Positions 1-9,253 of a stretch of DNA of 64,000 bases are shown in pieces. How positions within the stretch are numbered: the stretch's first letter is position 1; each line of letters begins with the position of its first letter. The DNA lies in assembly GCA_046297495.1 (NCBI GenBank), contig JBKBIP010000005.1:124001-188000 (forward strand), given 5' to 3'. The position numbers and the translations under genes were made by a program. The DNA comes from JBKBIP01 sp046297495 (GTDB lineage Bacteria; Planctomycetota; Planctomycetia; Gemmatales; Gemmataceae). The notes below the pieces were generated by a model, which did not search any database, was not told the DNA's origin, and was given only the letters and a program-made list of their open reading frames with translations.

Positions 1-493
1 TGAGGCTGTCCAAGATGGTCCCCACGATGCCACACACATAGCCGGCGCGGGTGGAACCTTGGCCTTGGGGGTCCATCACCCCAGCGGCCATTTTCTTCAG
101 GTCCCCATGTCCCATGATCCAGGCGCTAAGGCCGAGCGGCGCCCCCAGCGGCGCCAGCAATCCAAACGAAAATAGAGTCAAACTGATGATTCCGAGGATG
201 AGTATCAACGTCCCCCGGTGCGGCTCGCAATCGCGGCGTACTTGCCAGGCGCTGTCAGCTTGCCAAGGGGGCAGCGCCGCCACCTCGATGCGTGGACGCG
301 TCGGCACGGCAGCCGGTTGTGGCTCGGAACTCACCGATGTCACGAAGTCAGTGGTGGCGGTAGGGGGCCGCTCAGGGGCTGGTTGGGCATGAAACCACGC
401 GGCGCACCACGGACATTGGACTTCCTGGCCCCGTAATTCATCGGGAAGGCTAACCAGTCGCTGACACGACGGACAGGAAATAGTAGTTGACAT
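1..493 (-). CDS. Zinc-ribbon DUF4190-like membrane protein, 3' end cut by window
   Basis: The gene starts at the ATG read from 493 on the minus strand and stays open to base 1, so its C-terminus lies outside the window. The N-terminus holds a CxxC...CxxC ribbon (Cys7, Cys10, Cys27, Cys30), then a Pro-rich linker, then a hydrophobic segment starting after 'CEPHRGTLIL' and the small motif 'AWIMGHGDL', as in DUF4190-type membrane proteins. It is the third member of a paralogous trio with the genes at 505-1284 and 1394-1927; only 11 bases separate it from the stop of the upstream paralog, so the two are probably co-transcribed. Function is unknown. A cytoplasmic metal-binding head on a membrane anchor is inferred from the layout. 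Confidence 0.8.
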   Translation of the reverse strand, partial: MSTTISCPSCQRLVSLPDELRGQEVQCPWCAAWFHAQPAPERPPTATTDFVTSVSSEPQPAAVPTRPRIEVAALPPWQADSAWQVRRDCEPHRGTLILILGIISLTLFSFGLLAPLGAPLGLSAWIMGHGDLKKMAAGVMDPQGQGSTRAGYVCGIVGTILDSL

Positions 494-504
494 GGCGAAA
501 ACAT

Positions 505-1284
505 TTAATTGGTGTCAAGTAGCCCAGCCGCCAACGTCCCCCTTATCCAAGGAGTGGTAGGAGACCACGGCAACATCTTTTTGAAACCGGGCGGCGTCGA
601 GGTGATGGTAGGAGGCGGAGCGGAGGCGGCGGTGGCGACCACAACGACAAAGAATATAATCATGGCGACGGCCGCCAGCAACACCAGCGCGTTCAAGATC
701 GTGCCGACGATGCCGCATATCCAACCCGCTTGGGTGTTCCCCTCGCCGCGCGGGTCGCGCGTGCCGGCGCGAATATCTCGGAGGTCACGCTGCCCCATCA
801 CCCAGGCGGCGATCCCCAAGCCGATGCCAGCCAGGGAAAAAACCGCTCCCAAGCCATAGCAGCACGCGGTGGATATGCCGATGACACCAGCTACGATGCT
901 GATGACGCCCAAAACCAGAATCGTCCCACCCCGTTCTGGCTCGCAATCGCGGCGCACAGGCGGAACGGGCGGGCGTTCCCACGGGCGGTCTGCCAAGGCC
1001 GCCGGCTCATCCTCCAACGCCTGGCCGCACAATTGACAGCGGCGGTCGTCCCGATGATTGCGCGTGCCGCAGTGGGGACACGGGTTCCAATCTGACTGCG
1101 GTGGGCGCGTCGGCGACGGCTTGGTTTCCACCGGAGCTGTCCAAGCGGGGGGGGCCGATGTCTCCGATCCTGTCGGAGCAGTGAATATCGTCTGACAGCG
1201 GATGCACTGGACGCGCTGGCCAAGCAAGTCATCGGGAACTTGCAAGGGACGATCACATGTCGGACAATTGACGATGCTGGCCAT
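505..1284 (-). CDS. Double zinc-ribbon DUF4190-like membrane protein
   Basis: A 259-aa protein. Residues 7-30 form a first ribbon (Cys7, Cys10, Cys27, Cys30) like that of its two neighbours, and residues 69-86 a second ribbon (CPHC...CQLC) that the other two copies lack. After a linker rich in Pro come two or three hydrophobic stretches around residues 118-165 and 190-220, with the short soluble motif 'VMGQRDL' between them, typical of DUF4190 membrane proteins. The second hydrophobic stretch ends in a Val-rich block. The role is not known; possible roles in stress or envelope functions would be guesswork. The gene sits downstream of a similar gene (1394-1927) and 11 bases upstream of a third. 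Confidence 0.85.
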   Translation of the reverse strand: MASIVNCPTCDRPLQVPDDLLGQRVQCIRCQTIFTAPTGSETSAPPAWTAPVETKPSPTRPPQSDWNPCPHCGTRNHRDDRRCQLCGQALEDEPAALADRPWERPPVPPVRRDCEPERGGTILVLGVISIVAGVIGISTACCYGLGAVFSLAGIGLGIAAWVMGQRDLRDIRAGTRDPRGEGNTQAGWICGIVGTILNALVLLAAVAMIIFFVVVVATAASAPPPTITSTPPGFKKMLPWSPTTPWIRGTLAAGLLDTN

Positions 1285-1393
1285 GCCATTTCCAATGGTG
1301 AGAAGGAAGGGATGCTTTGCAAATTATCCGAAACGGTAATTGCTGGTTGACCTCCCCGCCTTGATAAGAGGGTAGAGGTTTTCGGCTAGTTTC

Positions 1394-1927
1394 TTAGCCG
1401 ACACTCGCCGCCGCGCCTACCGTAACGAAGAACAACAGTCCGCCGCAACAGAGAACCACCACGGTGACAATCATCAAAATCGTGGAGATCATGCCGCAAA
1501 TGCGCCCCGCCTGCACCGAGCCTTCGGCCGCTGGATTCATGCGGCCGGCGCGAATCTCGTTCAAATCGTTATTGCCCATGATCCAGGCGGCGATACCAAT
1601 AGGCCATATTCCTGTCACTAAACTGACGATGCCTAGCACCAGGATCAACGTGCCGCGGTCCTCCACCGGATAACGCCGGGGCTTGGCATATGCCCCCATC
1701 GCTTCCTGCTCGCGCCCGGGTGGCGGGGCTGCCTCTGGATACGACTCCATCGCTTCCCGCTCGCGCCCAGGTGGCGGGGCCGCCTCTGGTTCGGGCGGCA
1801 GCGGCGTGTCGGGAAGCGTGGCGGTGAAGGTAGCGCCACACGATGGGCACTTCACTGCCTGGCCGATCAGCGTGGCGGGCACCCTGAGCTTGCGTTCGCA
1901 CTGGGGACATAAGATGATGTCAGACAT
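1394..1927 (-). CDS. Zinc-ribbon DUF4190-like membrane protein with 17-aa tandem repeat
   Basis: A 177-aa protein when started at the ATG at 1927; a GTG 15 bases upstream (1942) is possible, but the ATG gives an N-terminus (MSDIILCPQC) that lines up with the paralogs MASIVNCPTC and MSTTISCPSC. Cys7, Cys10, Cys27 and Cys30 form the ribbon. Residues 48-64 and 65-81 are a near-perfect tandem duplication (EAAPPPGREREAM... and EAAPPPGREQEAM...). Two hydrophobic segments follow (about 92-117 and 142-172) around the motif 'WIMGNNDLNEIRAG'. Function is unknown. It is the first of three tandem paralogs on the minus strand, downstream of a sulfatase gene. Confidence 0.82.
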   Translation of the reverse strand: MSDIILCPQCERKLRVPATLIGQAVKCPSCGATFTATLPDTPLPPEPEAAPPPGREREAMESYPEAAPPPGREQEAMGAYAKPRRYPVEDRGTLILVLGIVSLVTGIWPIGIAAWIMGNNDLNEIRAGRMNPAAEGSVQAGRICGMISTILMIVTVVVLCCGGLLFFVTVGAAASVG

Positions 1928-1981
1928 AGGGTCTCGATTCACTTGGGTTTACTCGCCCGCGGCGCGCGCATCAAACGCGGA

Positions 1982-3436
1982 TTACTTCCCTTCCTTGGCC
2001 CATTGTTTCATCAGGGCGATATTCTGGCGCAGGATGTTTCCTTGATCTCCTTGCTTGCCTTGCAAGTACACCGCCATATCGCTGTCATACATGGCGGCGC
2101 TTTCCGGTTGCCGGCCGTGGTCGTTGGTGGCTTCCATCCACTGTTCGAGCCGTTGCCGCAGCTCTTCCAGTGTCTTACGGTACTTCGGATCAACCGCCAA
2201 GTTCTTTAACTCAAACGGATCGCTTTGCAGATCATACAGCTCCTCCGCGGGGCGCGTGGGGGCAAAGAGCAAGCGTTCTGGCAGCTCATTGAGCTTACCT
2301 GCCGCGTGCAGCGCGCGTAACGATTGGATGATCGCCTTGTCGTCCTTATAACGATTTGGTTGCAGATGCGGTCGCTGGGGTAGAAAGTTACGGATGTACT
2401 TGAATCGCTCCCCGCGCACGGCTCGCATGTGTTCCACCGTCTCGTCGCAGCGGTCGCGGGCCGCGAACACCACGTCGCGCGGCACGTAATCGTTGGCCAG
2501 CACGTTTTTCCCCTGCATAGTCTTGGGAATGTCAATGCCGGCGAGGCCGAGCGACATGGCCGCCATGTCGATATGTTCGACCAAATCGGCGCGGACCTTC
2601 CCCTTGTCGATCCTCGGTCCACGCGCGACGAACGGCACCTGAATGCCTTCCTCATAGAGAAACTGCTTGCCGCGCGCGTGGCTGATGCCGTGGTCGGTCA
2701 TGAAGAAGACTACCGTGTCATCCAACAGCTTCTCTTCATCCAAACGCTGGAGAATCTGGCCGACTTGCCAATCGGTGTAGCGCACGGTGTCGAGATACCA
2801 GGCCCAATCGCGGCGGATCACGGGATCATCGGGATAATAAGGGGGCAGCCGTACCTTGTCCGGGTCAACGAACGTGTCCAAGGTTTGTCGCACATTGGCG
2901 GCCAGACCGTTGTTGCCGCGGTACTTGCCGCCAGGGAGCTGAATCTGAGCGAAGAACGGCTGCCCCGGGCGCCGTTCCGACCAGTCGTTGCCGTCGTACA
3001 TCTGGCGATCCCATTCAAAATTGTAATCCGTCTTGCCGAAGTTCTTGCCGACCGGCCAACCGCTGTTGCAGGTGTAATAGCCCGCGCGCTGGAATAGGAC
3101 TGGCACCGGATCGACACCGTCGGGGAGATGAATCTTCTCGACCCCCCGGCCGCTGCGATGATGATGGGCGCCGATACTGGTCTGATACATCCCCGTGATC
3201 AACGCCGACCGGCACGGCGAGCACACCGGCGCCGTGACGAAGGCCCGGCTAAAGCGCGTCCCTTCCGCCGCCATTCGGTCCACATGCGGCGTCTGAATGG
3301 TCTTCTCGCCATAGCAGGAAAAATTCGCCGACATGTCATCCACGAAAATCCACACGATGTTGGGCCGAGCGTCGGCGGCGGTGGCGGCGCCGGTTCCGGC
3401 CAGGAAAGTCAACAGAACAGCCAGGAATCGTAGCAT
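1982..3436 (-). CDS. Secreted sulfatase (formylglycine type, C-S-P-C-R motif)
   Basis: A 484-aa protein with a signal peptide (residues 1 to about 22, ending ATAADA), then the sulfatase start 'RPNIVWIFVDDMSANFSCYG', in which Asp33 and Asp34 are metal ligands of the alkaline-phosphatase superfamily. The active-site motif is C72-S-P-C-R76 followed by SALITG. It fits the general C-x-P-x-R pattern that formylglycine-generating enzyme or anSME uses, but the usual Ser before Arg is Cys. Later blocks such as 'FFMTDHG' and 'LYDLQSDPFELKNLA' are standard for planctomycete sulfatases. It would remove sulfate esters from exported polysaccharide or small substrates. It lies 91 bases downstream of an ECF sigma factor gene on the same strand. 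Confidence 0.93.
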   Translation of the reverse strand: MLRFLAVLLTFLAGTGAATAADARPNIVWIFVDDMSANFSCYGEKTIQTPHVDRMAAEGTRFSRAFVTAPVCSPCRSALITGMYQTSIGAHHHRSGRGVEKIHLPDGVDPVPVLFQRAGYYTCNSGWPVGKNFGKTDYNFEWDRQMYDGNDWSERRPGQPFFAQIQLPGGKYRGNNGLAANVRQTLDTFVDPDKVRLPPYYPDDPVIRRDWAWYLDTVRYTDWQVGQILQRLDEEKLLDDTVVFFMTDHGISHARGKQFLYEEGIQVPFVARGPRIDKGKVRADLVEHIDMAAMSLGLAGIDIPKTMQGKNVLANDYVPRDVVFAARDRCDETVEHMRAVRGERFKYIRNFLPQRPHLQPNRYKDDKAIIQSLRALHAAGKLNELPERLLFAPTRPAEELYDLQSDPFELKNLAVDPKYRKTLEELRQRLEQWMEATNDHGRQPESAAMYDSDMAVYLQGKQGDQGNILRQNIALMKQWAKEGK

Positions 3437-3527
3437 AATTACCTCATGGATTCAGGAGGCTGGGGGGCGCTAGAATCATATGAGAACAACCTTTTTCCAT
3501 CAAATGTCAGCTTGGATTCGCCCGGAA

Positions 3528-4130
3528 TCACTCCGCCTCTGCCGCCTCCTTCAGGCCCATTTGGCGCGAGACGCGGTCGAGGGCGCGGCTGAGTTTCATG
3601 CGCAGGGCGTTGGCTTGGCCGCCCAGCTCGGCGGCAATGTCGGCCCACTCCCGGCCCAAGGCGCGTTGGTCCATCAAGAAAAGCTCCTCGGCGGAGAGTC
3701 GTTGGCGGATTTCGCGCAGCAATTCCTTGCCGGCCACGATGCGGCTGGGGGTCTGATCCGCTGCTGCCACGGCCGCCAGAATCTTCCCTTCGCTGTCCGG
3801 CACGACTTTCCCCTGGCCGCGCTTGGCCGACTGTTGCTTGCGGGCGTAGTCCAGCAGTTTGTTGCGGGCCATCGTCACCAGCAGCTTGAGCAGTTGCTCG
3901 GGCGATTCCAAATCGAATTGGCCGGCGGCAGCCCGCATGAAGAAATTGGCCATCACCGATTGGCACACGTCCATCGAATCAAACAGGCGATTCAGGCGCG
4001 GGTCGGTCAAGCGCACGCGCACGGCCCGGCGAATGGCGGGTTCGTAGCGCCGCACCAACTCGGCTGCCGCCGCGTCATCGCCCGCCCGCACACGCTGGAG
4101 CAAGTCTCGAAAGGTGTTTTCTTTGGTCAT
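3528..4130 (-). CDS. ECF-family RNA polymerase sigma factor
   Basis: A 200-aa protein of the ECF sigma-70 type. The region-2 part spans about residues 8-100 and includes 'RRYEPAIRRAVRVRL' and 'LLKLLVTMARNKLLDYARKQ', the latter being the typical end of region 2. The region-4 helix-turn-helix spans about 130-190 ('IRQRLSAEELFLMDQRALGREWADIAAELG'). The variant with 'FDSMDVCQSVMANFF' is common in planctomycete ECF factors. No anti-sigma gene is next to it; the following gene on the same strand is a sulfatase 91 bases away, so joint transcription is possible. The ATG at 4130 is used; upstream is a 394-base divergent gap. Confidence 0.9.
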   Translation of the reverse strand: MTKENTFRDLLQRVRAGDDAAAAELVRRYEPAIRRAVRVRLTDPRLNRLFDSMDVCQSVMANFFMRAAAGQFDLESPEQLLKLLVTMARNKLLDYARKQQSAKRGQGKVVPDSEGKILAAVAAADQTPSRIVAGKELLREIRQRLSAEELFLMDQRALGREWADIAAELGGQANALRMKLSRALDRVSRQMGLKEAAEAE

Positions 4131-4524
4131 GAGAGTGCCAAGGAAGCCAGAGATAGCGAGGATGATGGATAGAACCCGCCACGCTTCTTATACCATCACG
4201 GCGCGGGCTTGTTCAAGAAATATCAAGAGAAGGCGAACGGGCGGCAGCGCCCGGGCCGGCGGAATCGGCAACCGCCCCGCTGCAGCGTCTGAACCAAATT
4301 CCGCGCGCGGACGAAGAAGGAAAAGCGGGCTGAAATTACATACTTTAGGAAAAGGTACTTGACGTTCGCGCCGCGCATGGGCGAAAATAGCACATATATC
4401 GCAGGCGGCGAGGAATAAGGACGGGTTTCACTCACCGCCGATTCTCGCGTTCAACGTCAGTGTGCTTGTCACTCGTCAGCCATCATTTGTCGCTATTCCC
4501 GCTTTTTTTCATGAGAGTCGTGCC
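4131..4524. other. Divergent intergenic region, ECF sigma / TPR gene
   Basis: This gap separates two divergently read genes. Short open frames here lack good starts and codon character, so no gene is called. A candidate promoter for the plus-strand gene is listed separately (4359-4388). Nothing else was recognised. Confidence 0.5.
4359..4388 (+). promoter_or_regulatory. Candidate sigma-70-type promoter of the TPR gene
   Basis: TTGACG at 4359-4364 and GAAAAT at 4383-4388 are separated by 18 bases, about 137 bases upstream of the ATG at 4525. The match is 5/6 at -35 and 4/6 at -10. This is a weak, pattern-only call. Confidence 0.25.
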
Positions 4525-7500
4525 ATGAAAACACGTCAGTTGCTGTTAATTCTAGTCGTTGGTTTCGCGCCGCTAGTCGCGGCACGAGCCGATGCTTTGC
4601 CCCATATGGAGTTCGTCCAGGGTCTGCGCGACAATCGCTATCCCGACTTGGCCCTGGAATATCTACAAAATATGAGCAAGAACCCGCCCCCGGAATTGGC
4701 GGTCATCTTGCCATTGGAGATCGCCAAGACGCGGTTGGAAATAGCCAGCTTGGCTTCCGATCCGAGCGAGCAACTGACCCTATACGCTCAAGCCCGCAAG
4801 GAATTCGAGGATTTCGTCCAGAAAAACGGCGCGCACCCGCTGGCGGCCAACGCCAACTTTGAGATCGCCCGCATCATCGGCCTGCAAGGCAAGGCTCAGC
4901 TGACGAAGGCGCGTCAGCAAGAAACCAGCGCCGCCCGGCAAGTCGAGGCGCAAGCGGCCCGAAAATTGTTCACCGAAGCCATCGATCGCTTGAAAGACGC
5001 CATGAAGCAGATCGAGGTCAAGCTGGCTGGCCTGGACAATCCGCAAACGCCCGAAGATCGCGCCGCCTACGCCGCCCTGCTCCAATCGCAGCTGCAAGCC
5101 GAGTTCGAGATCGGCATGAATCAACTGGAAATGGCCCAATCCTACATTGGCGGGGGCACCAAAGACAACCTGGACCGAGCCAATGTCATTCAAAGCGCTA
5201 TCGCCACGTTCAACCAAGTGGCCGCCAAGGATCAGCGCAGCCCGATTAGCTGGAAAGCCAAGGCCTGGATCGGCCGCGCCAACGAAGCCATCGACAAGCC
5301 CGCCGACGCCCGCCAGCAGTATCAAGAAATCTTGCGTGCGGAAGGGGCGCAGGTCGAGGAGGCCAAACGCCTGGCCCGTTATTTCGACATCCGCTTGATC
5401 ACCAAGGCCATCGATGAAAAGAATCCGCTCCCCAAGGTGCAGGCCGCGTGCGAGGAGTGGCTGCGCTTGTATCCGAACTACCGTGACACGCCGGAAGGCT
5501 ACGGCGTGCGCTGGGAATTGGCCAGCGCGCTGTTCGATCAAGCCTTCAAACTTCCCCCCGACCCCAACACCAAAAAGCCCACTCCGCAAGCGCTGGCGCT
5601 GTATGATCGCGCCAAGCGCATCTACAAGGATTTGGCCGACGTGGAACATGAATTCACGCAGCGCTCGGCCCGAAATTATCGGCGCATCATCCTGATCACA
5701 GCGGTGCAAACCACGGACAACGACCCCACCAAGGCCAAGACGTTCGAGGATGCCTACGTGCTGGCCCAATATGCCTCGGCCTTGATCGAGGAAGGGGAAA
5801 CCAAGCTGAAGGAAGCCCGCGACAAATTACCCGAAGAGCCACTCCCCGCCCAACTGGAAAAGATCAAGGAACAAGAGAAAAAGTTCGAGGAAGACAAAAA
5901 GAAGCATTACCAGACCATGATCGCCGCGCTGAAGCGTGCCTTGGAATTGGTGAATCAAGATGTGACCCCCAAGGAAGTCATGGATGTGCGCAGCATGTTG
6001 TCCTACGTGTATCTGCTCGTGGATGACCCCTATCAGGCGGCGCTGTGGGGGGAATTCGTGGCCCGTAGCAATCCCAAGGCGAGCCGGGCGGGAGCCTCGG
6101 CGGCTTATGCCTTGCAAGCCTATCTCATCTTGGTGGACCGCGCCGAACGGGCCAAGGACACGGCGAAATTGCCGGCCGACCGCCGCCGACTGCGAGACAT
6201 GGCCGAATTCATCATCAACCACTGGCCCAATGACAATTCGGGGAATCTGGCCCGGCACCAATTGGGCATGATGCAGATCAAGGAAGCGGAACAGGTGCAA
6301 GTTCCCAAGGAGCTGGAAGCCAAGTTCGCCACCTATCTCGCCGATGATCCCAGTTGGGCTCCTTATGTCACGCACATCAGCGAGACCATTCGCCGCGCCG
6401 GCATGTTGGACAAGTATCAGAAGGCGGCCGAATGGCTGGACGGCATCTCTCCGAATTACCTCCAGAACGTCATCGCCCGCTATCAGCTGGCCCTGACGCT
6501 ACGCGAGATGGTCGTCATCGCCGATCGCATCCAGCTGCAAGATGTCCAGAAGAACAACATCCGTACCCTCGTGGACAAGGTCATCCGCAAGCAATTGCAG
6601 GATTCCGAGCCGAATAGCCCCTATCTCGCCTTGCTCAGTGACGAGAAGATCAACCAAGGCTTGGACCCCCTCACGCCAGCCCAGAAAAAAGCCTTGCAAC
6701 AACGCATGCTTAAGGTCCTGGAGGATATGCCAGAGGTTCCCGATACCATCGATGTCCATACCGGGCAACTGTACATCCAAGCCAAGCTGTTGCAGGGGCA
6801 GCTGCTCTTCGAATTCAAACGCTATGACGAACTCGACACGCTCGCGCAATTTCTCATGAAAAAATTGGCGAGTTTGAATCTCCCCGCTGACACCGAGGAA
6901 TCTCTGCGTCCCTGGGTCAAGGCGACGGGGCTGTATTCCATCTACGGGCGGGCCAACGAAGCCTACATGGCCGGGCAATACAACCAGGTTATCGATCTGA
7001 ACAAGTCGGTCATCACCGATCTGGAACAGCAGACCAAGGAAGGGGAGATCGATGAAACCAACCTGCAAATCTACAAGGCGTTGACCGTGCTGGTGCTGCG
7101 CACGCTGGTGCAGATGGACAACCTCAACGAAGCGCAACGGATCGTGGGGTTGTTGCAACATCTAACCGCCCAAGAGCAAATCGGCGGCGGCTTCATCGGC
7201 ATCATGATGCAGATCGTCAGCCAGCTCAAGGATCAAGTCGTCGAGCTGGAAAGCAAGGGGGATGCCGCCAAGGAGCAGTTGGAAAAAACCAAAACCAGCT
7301 TCGCCGCCTTCCTGGACACGCTCGCCAAGGAAAAGGACCTAAAAACCGATTATCGCATCTTTCTAGCCAACAGCTACTTGAGCATCGGCAAGGCCCAGCA
7401 GGCCGCCGAGCTGCTGGCCAACGTCACTCCCCCCAAGGCCATGGATGGTCAGCCGATCGATCAACGCGAACAGCAATTCTACTATGGGGCGCGCATGACG

Positions 7501-8046
7501 TATCTGCGGGCGTTGCGCGAACATGCCGCCGCTCAAGAAGAGGGGGACGCCCGCAAGGAAGCGTTGGAGACATACCGCAATGAGCTGATCAAGGTTTCTC
7601 AAGAAAAATGGGCCGAGAAACGCTTGGACCTGCGCAAGGAAAAGATTTACTTGCTTCAATTGCGGGAATACTATGGCGGCCAAGATGGCGCCGTCATGCA
7701 ATGGTTCAACCTGATGAACGCCATTCCCAAGCCCTTCCGCGATAATCAAATGGAATTGGAATACTACGAGATTTATTACAATTTCGCGTACTGTTACTTC
7801 AAGAACGCGATGAAAATAGATGACCCCACCAAGAAAGACGAGGCCCTCAAGCGGGCGGCGTACTTCATCAAGAAATTGGAAGATCAAAAAGCCGACATGG
7901 GTTCGGATTCCCTGAAACGGCGCTACATGAGGCTCTTGCGCGACGAGCCGTTGTTGCTCAAACAATACAAGGAACATGATGGCAAAGTTTGCCTGCCGCC
8001 GGATGCGGCAAAGACCGCCGACGCCGCCAAACCGGCCGCCGAGTGA
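4525..8046 (+). CDS. Large secreted TPR-type repeat protein
   Basis: A 1173-aa protein when started at ATG 4525; this start gives a clean signal peptide (MKTRQLLLILVVGFAPLVAARA), while the open frame upstream (from 4462) would bury it. The rest is almost wholly helical, with many degenerate 34-residue-like TPR units ('ANANFEIARIIGLQGKAQLTKARQ', 'AKAWIGRANEAIDKPADAR') and charged coiled-coil-like parts near residues 410-470. No enzyme motif was seen. It ends with an Ala/Asp-rich tail. The next gene, 43 bases downstream, is a second smaller TPR protein with a signal peptide, so the pair likely works together in the periplasm, perhaps as a scaffold. That role is inference. Confidence 0.88.
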   Translation: MKTRQLLLILVVGFAPLVAARADALPHMEFVQGLRDNRYPDLALEYLQNMSKNPPPELAVILPLEIAKTRLEIASLASDPSEQLTLYAQARKEFEDFVQKNGAHPLAANANFEIARIIGLQGKAQLTKARQQETSAARQVEAQAARKLFTEAIDRLKDAMKQIEVKLAGLDNPQTPEDRAAYAALLQSQLQAEFEIGMNQLEMAQSYIGGGTKDNLDRANVIQSAIATFNQVAAKDQRSPISWKAKAWIGRANEAIDKPADARQQYQEILRAEGAQVEEAKRLARYFDIRLITKAIDEKNPLPKVQAACEEWLRLYPNYRDTPEGYGVRWELASALFDQAFKLPPDPNTKKPTPQALALYDRAKRIYKDLADVEHEFTQRSARNYRRIILITAVQTTDNDPTKAKTFEDAYVLAQYASALIEEGETKLKEARDKLPEEPLPAQLEKIKEQEKKFEEDKKKHYQTMIAALKRALELVNQDVTPKEVMDVRSMLSYVYLLVDDPYQAALWGEFVARSNPKASRAGASAAYALQAYLILVDRAERAKDTAKLPADRRRLRDMAEFIINHWPNDNSGNLARHQLGMMQIKEAEQVQVPKELEAKFATYLADDPSWAPYVTHISETIRRAGMLDKYQKAAEWLDGISPNYLQNVIARYQLALTLREMVVIADRIQLQDVQKNNIRTLVDKVIRKQLQDSEPNSPYLALLSDEKINQGLDPLTPAQKKALQQRMLKVLEDMPEVPDTIDVHTGQLYIQAKLLQGQLLFEFKRYDELDTLAQFLMKKLASLNLPADTEESLRPWVKATGLYSIYGRANEAYMAGQYNQVIDLNKSVITDLEQQTKEGEIDETNLQIYKALTVLVLRTLVQMDNLNEAQRIVGLLQHLTAQEQIGGGFIGIMMQIVSQLKDQVVELESKGDAAKEQLEKTKTSFAAFLDTLAKEKDLKTDYRIFLANSYLSIGKAQQAAELLANVTPPKAMDGQPIDQREQQFYYGARMTYLRALREHAAAQEEGDARKEALETYRNELIKVSQEKWAEKRLDLRKEKIYLLQLREYYGGQDGAVMQWFNLMNAIPKPFRDNQMELEYYEIYYNFAYCYFKNAMKIDDPTKKDEALKRAAYFIKKLEDQKADMGSDSLKRRYMRLLRDEPLLLKQYKEHDGKVCLPPDAAKTADAAKPAAE

Positions 8047-8089
8047 TCATCTCTTACGACGCTTTTTCGATGTTTTTTGAGGAATAAGC

Positions 8090-9148
8090 ATGATGAAGAA
8101 CCACATCCTGGTTGCTAGTTTCCTGGCCGTGCTGCTGAGCTGGGTCGGCGGCAGTACGGCGCTGGCCCAAGACCAAGTCATCTTCTATGATCGCACCAAG
8201 CGGATCGAAACCACGGCCTCGGGCAAAATCACCGGGGAGGATTCCAGCGCTGTGACGGTGCAAGGGACGTTGGGAGCACGGAAAATTCCCGCCATCGACA
8301 TCATCGACGTGGTGTACACCGTGCGTCCGGCCTTGGGGCCTGACTACCGCCGAGCGCGCACTGCCGAGCAGAACGTGGCCAAAGACCCCCAAGCGGACCC
8401 GCAAGAAGTGATTGATCTCTATAAGTCACTACGCGGAGAGCTGCTTAAGGAGATGCAACAAAACGCCGTCCGGCACATGGATTTCAAAATCGCCTCTATG
8501 ATGATCGTCAAGGCCCAACGGGGCGCCGCCAACGTGGCCGACGCCGCGACCGCCATGGACTTATTCATCAAGGACAATCCGGGGGCCTGGCAAGTCATCA
8601 GCGGCGGCAAGCAGTTGGCCAGCTTGTATCTGGCCCAAGATCAATTCGAGAAAGCCCAACAAATGTATGATGAGCTGGCTAAGATGCCAGCCCTGGACAA
8701 GGACACGCAGCTTGAGTTTCAGCTGCAAGCGGCCTTAATGTTGACCAAGGCCCAAAAGTTCGCCGATGCCGAGAAACGCTTGCAATCCTTGCTCCAGATT
8801 ATCCCTGCCAATAGTCCGCAAGCTATGCGCGTGCAGGTGTACTTGGCGCAATGCTTGGCTGGCACCAAGAAGTTTGACGAAGCCGAGCAAAAACTCAAGA
8901 CTCTGATCGACAAAGTGACCGATCCGCAATTGCGGGCGTTGGCCATGAATACGCTCGGCGACTGCTATTTGGTCAGTGATCGCAAACGGGACGCCCTGTG
9001 GCAATACCTGTGGGTCGATGTGATCTACAATCAGGATCGCCAGGAGCGCCTCAAAGCGGTGCGCAACCTGGCCGCCCTTTTTGACGAATTCGGCGAGGAA
9101 ACCCGCGCCCAACGCTATAAGGAATTGTTGAAGGAAATGTCCAAATAG
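8090..9148 (+). CDS. Secreted TPR repeat protein
   Basis: A 352-aa protein starting at ATG 8090 with a signal peptide (residues 1 to about 27, ending GSTALAQ). The mature N-terminus (about 28-75: 'VIFYDRTKRIETTASGKITGEDSSAVTVQG') looks like a small beta domain, of the kind that precedes TPR arrays in planctomycete exported proteins. From about residue 150 there are TPR-like units ('ASLYLAQDQFEKAQQMYDELAKM', 'AQCLAGTKKFDEAEQKLKTLI'). It lies 43 bases downstream of the 1173-aa TPR gene, probably in the same transcript. The end converges on thioredoxin reductase across a repeat-rich spacer. Exact function is unknown. Confidence 0.88.
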   Translation: MMKNHILVASFLAVLLSWVGGSTALAQDQVIFYDRTKRIETTASGKITGEDSSAVTVQGTLGARKIPAIDIIDVVYTVRPALGPDYRRARTAEQNVAKDPQADPQEVIDLYKSLRGELLKEMQQNAVRHMDFKIASMMIVKAQRGAANVADAATAMDLFIKDNPGAWQVISGGKQLASLYLAQDQFEKAQQMYDELAKMPALDKDTQLEFQLQAALMLTKAQKFADAEKRLQSLLQIIPANSPQAMRVQVYLAQCLAGTKKFDEAEQKLKTLIDKVTDPQLRALAMNTLGDCYLVSDRKRDALWQYLWVDVIYNQDRQERLKAVRNLAALFDEFGEETRAQRYKELLKEMSK

Positions 9149-9167
9149 TGATTAGTGATAAGTGATA

Positions 9168-9247
9168 AGTGATGAGTGACAAGTAAAAAGAACCGTTTGG
9201 CATGCCCGCCAAAGGCGAGCCCAGTCTTTTTCTCGTCACTCATCACT
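9168..9247. terminator. 13-bp inverted repeat between convergent genes
   Basis: A perfect 13-base inverted repeat (9168-9180 with 9235-9247) lies between the stop of the TPR gene and the stop of thioredoxin reductase. The left arm is the last unit of a short direct repeat of the type AGTGATA(A) from about 9147. It could act as a two-way terminator, although the 54-base loop is long for that. A mobile or decayed palindromic element is the alternative. Confidence 0.45.
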
Positions 9248-9253
9248 ATCTGG

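Noticed and set aside
4223..4435. Minus-strand open frame of 70 codons in the ECF/TPR gap
   Set aside because: No ribosome site and no family likeness; it covers the candidate promoter.
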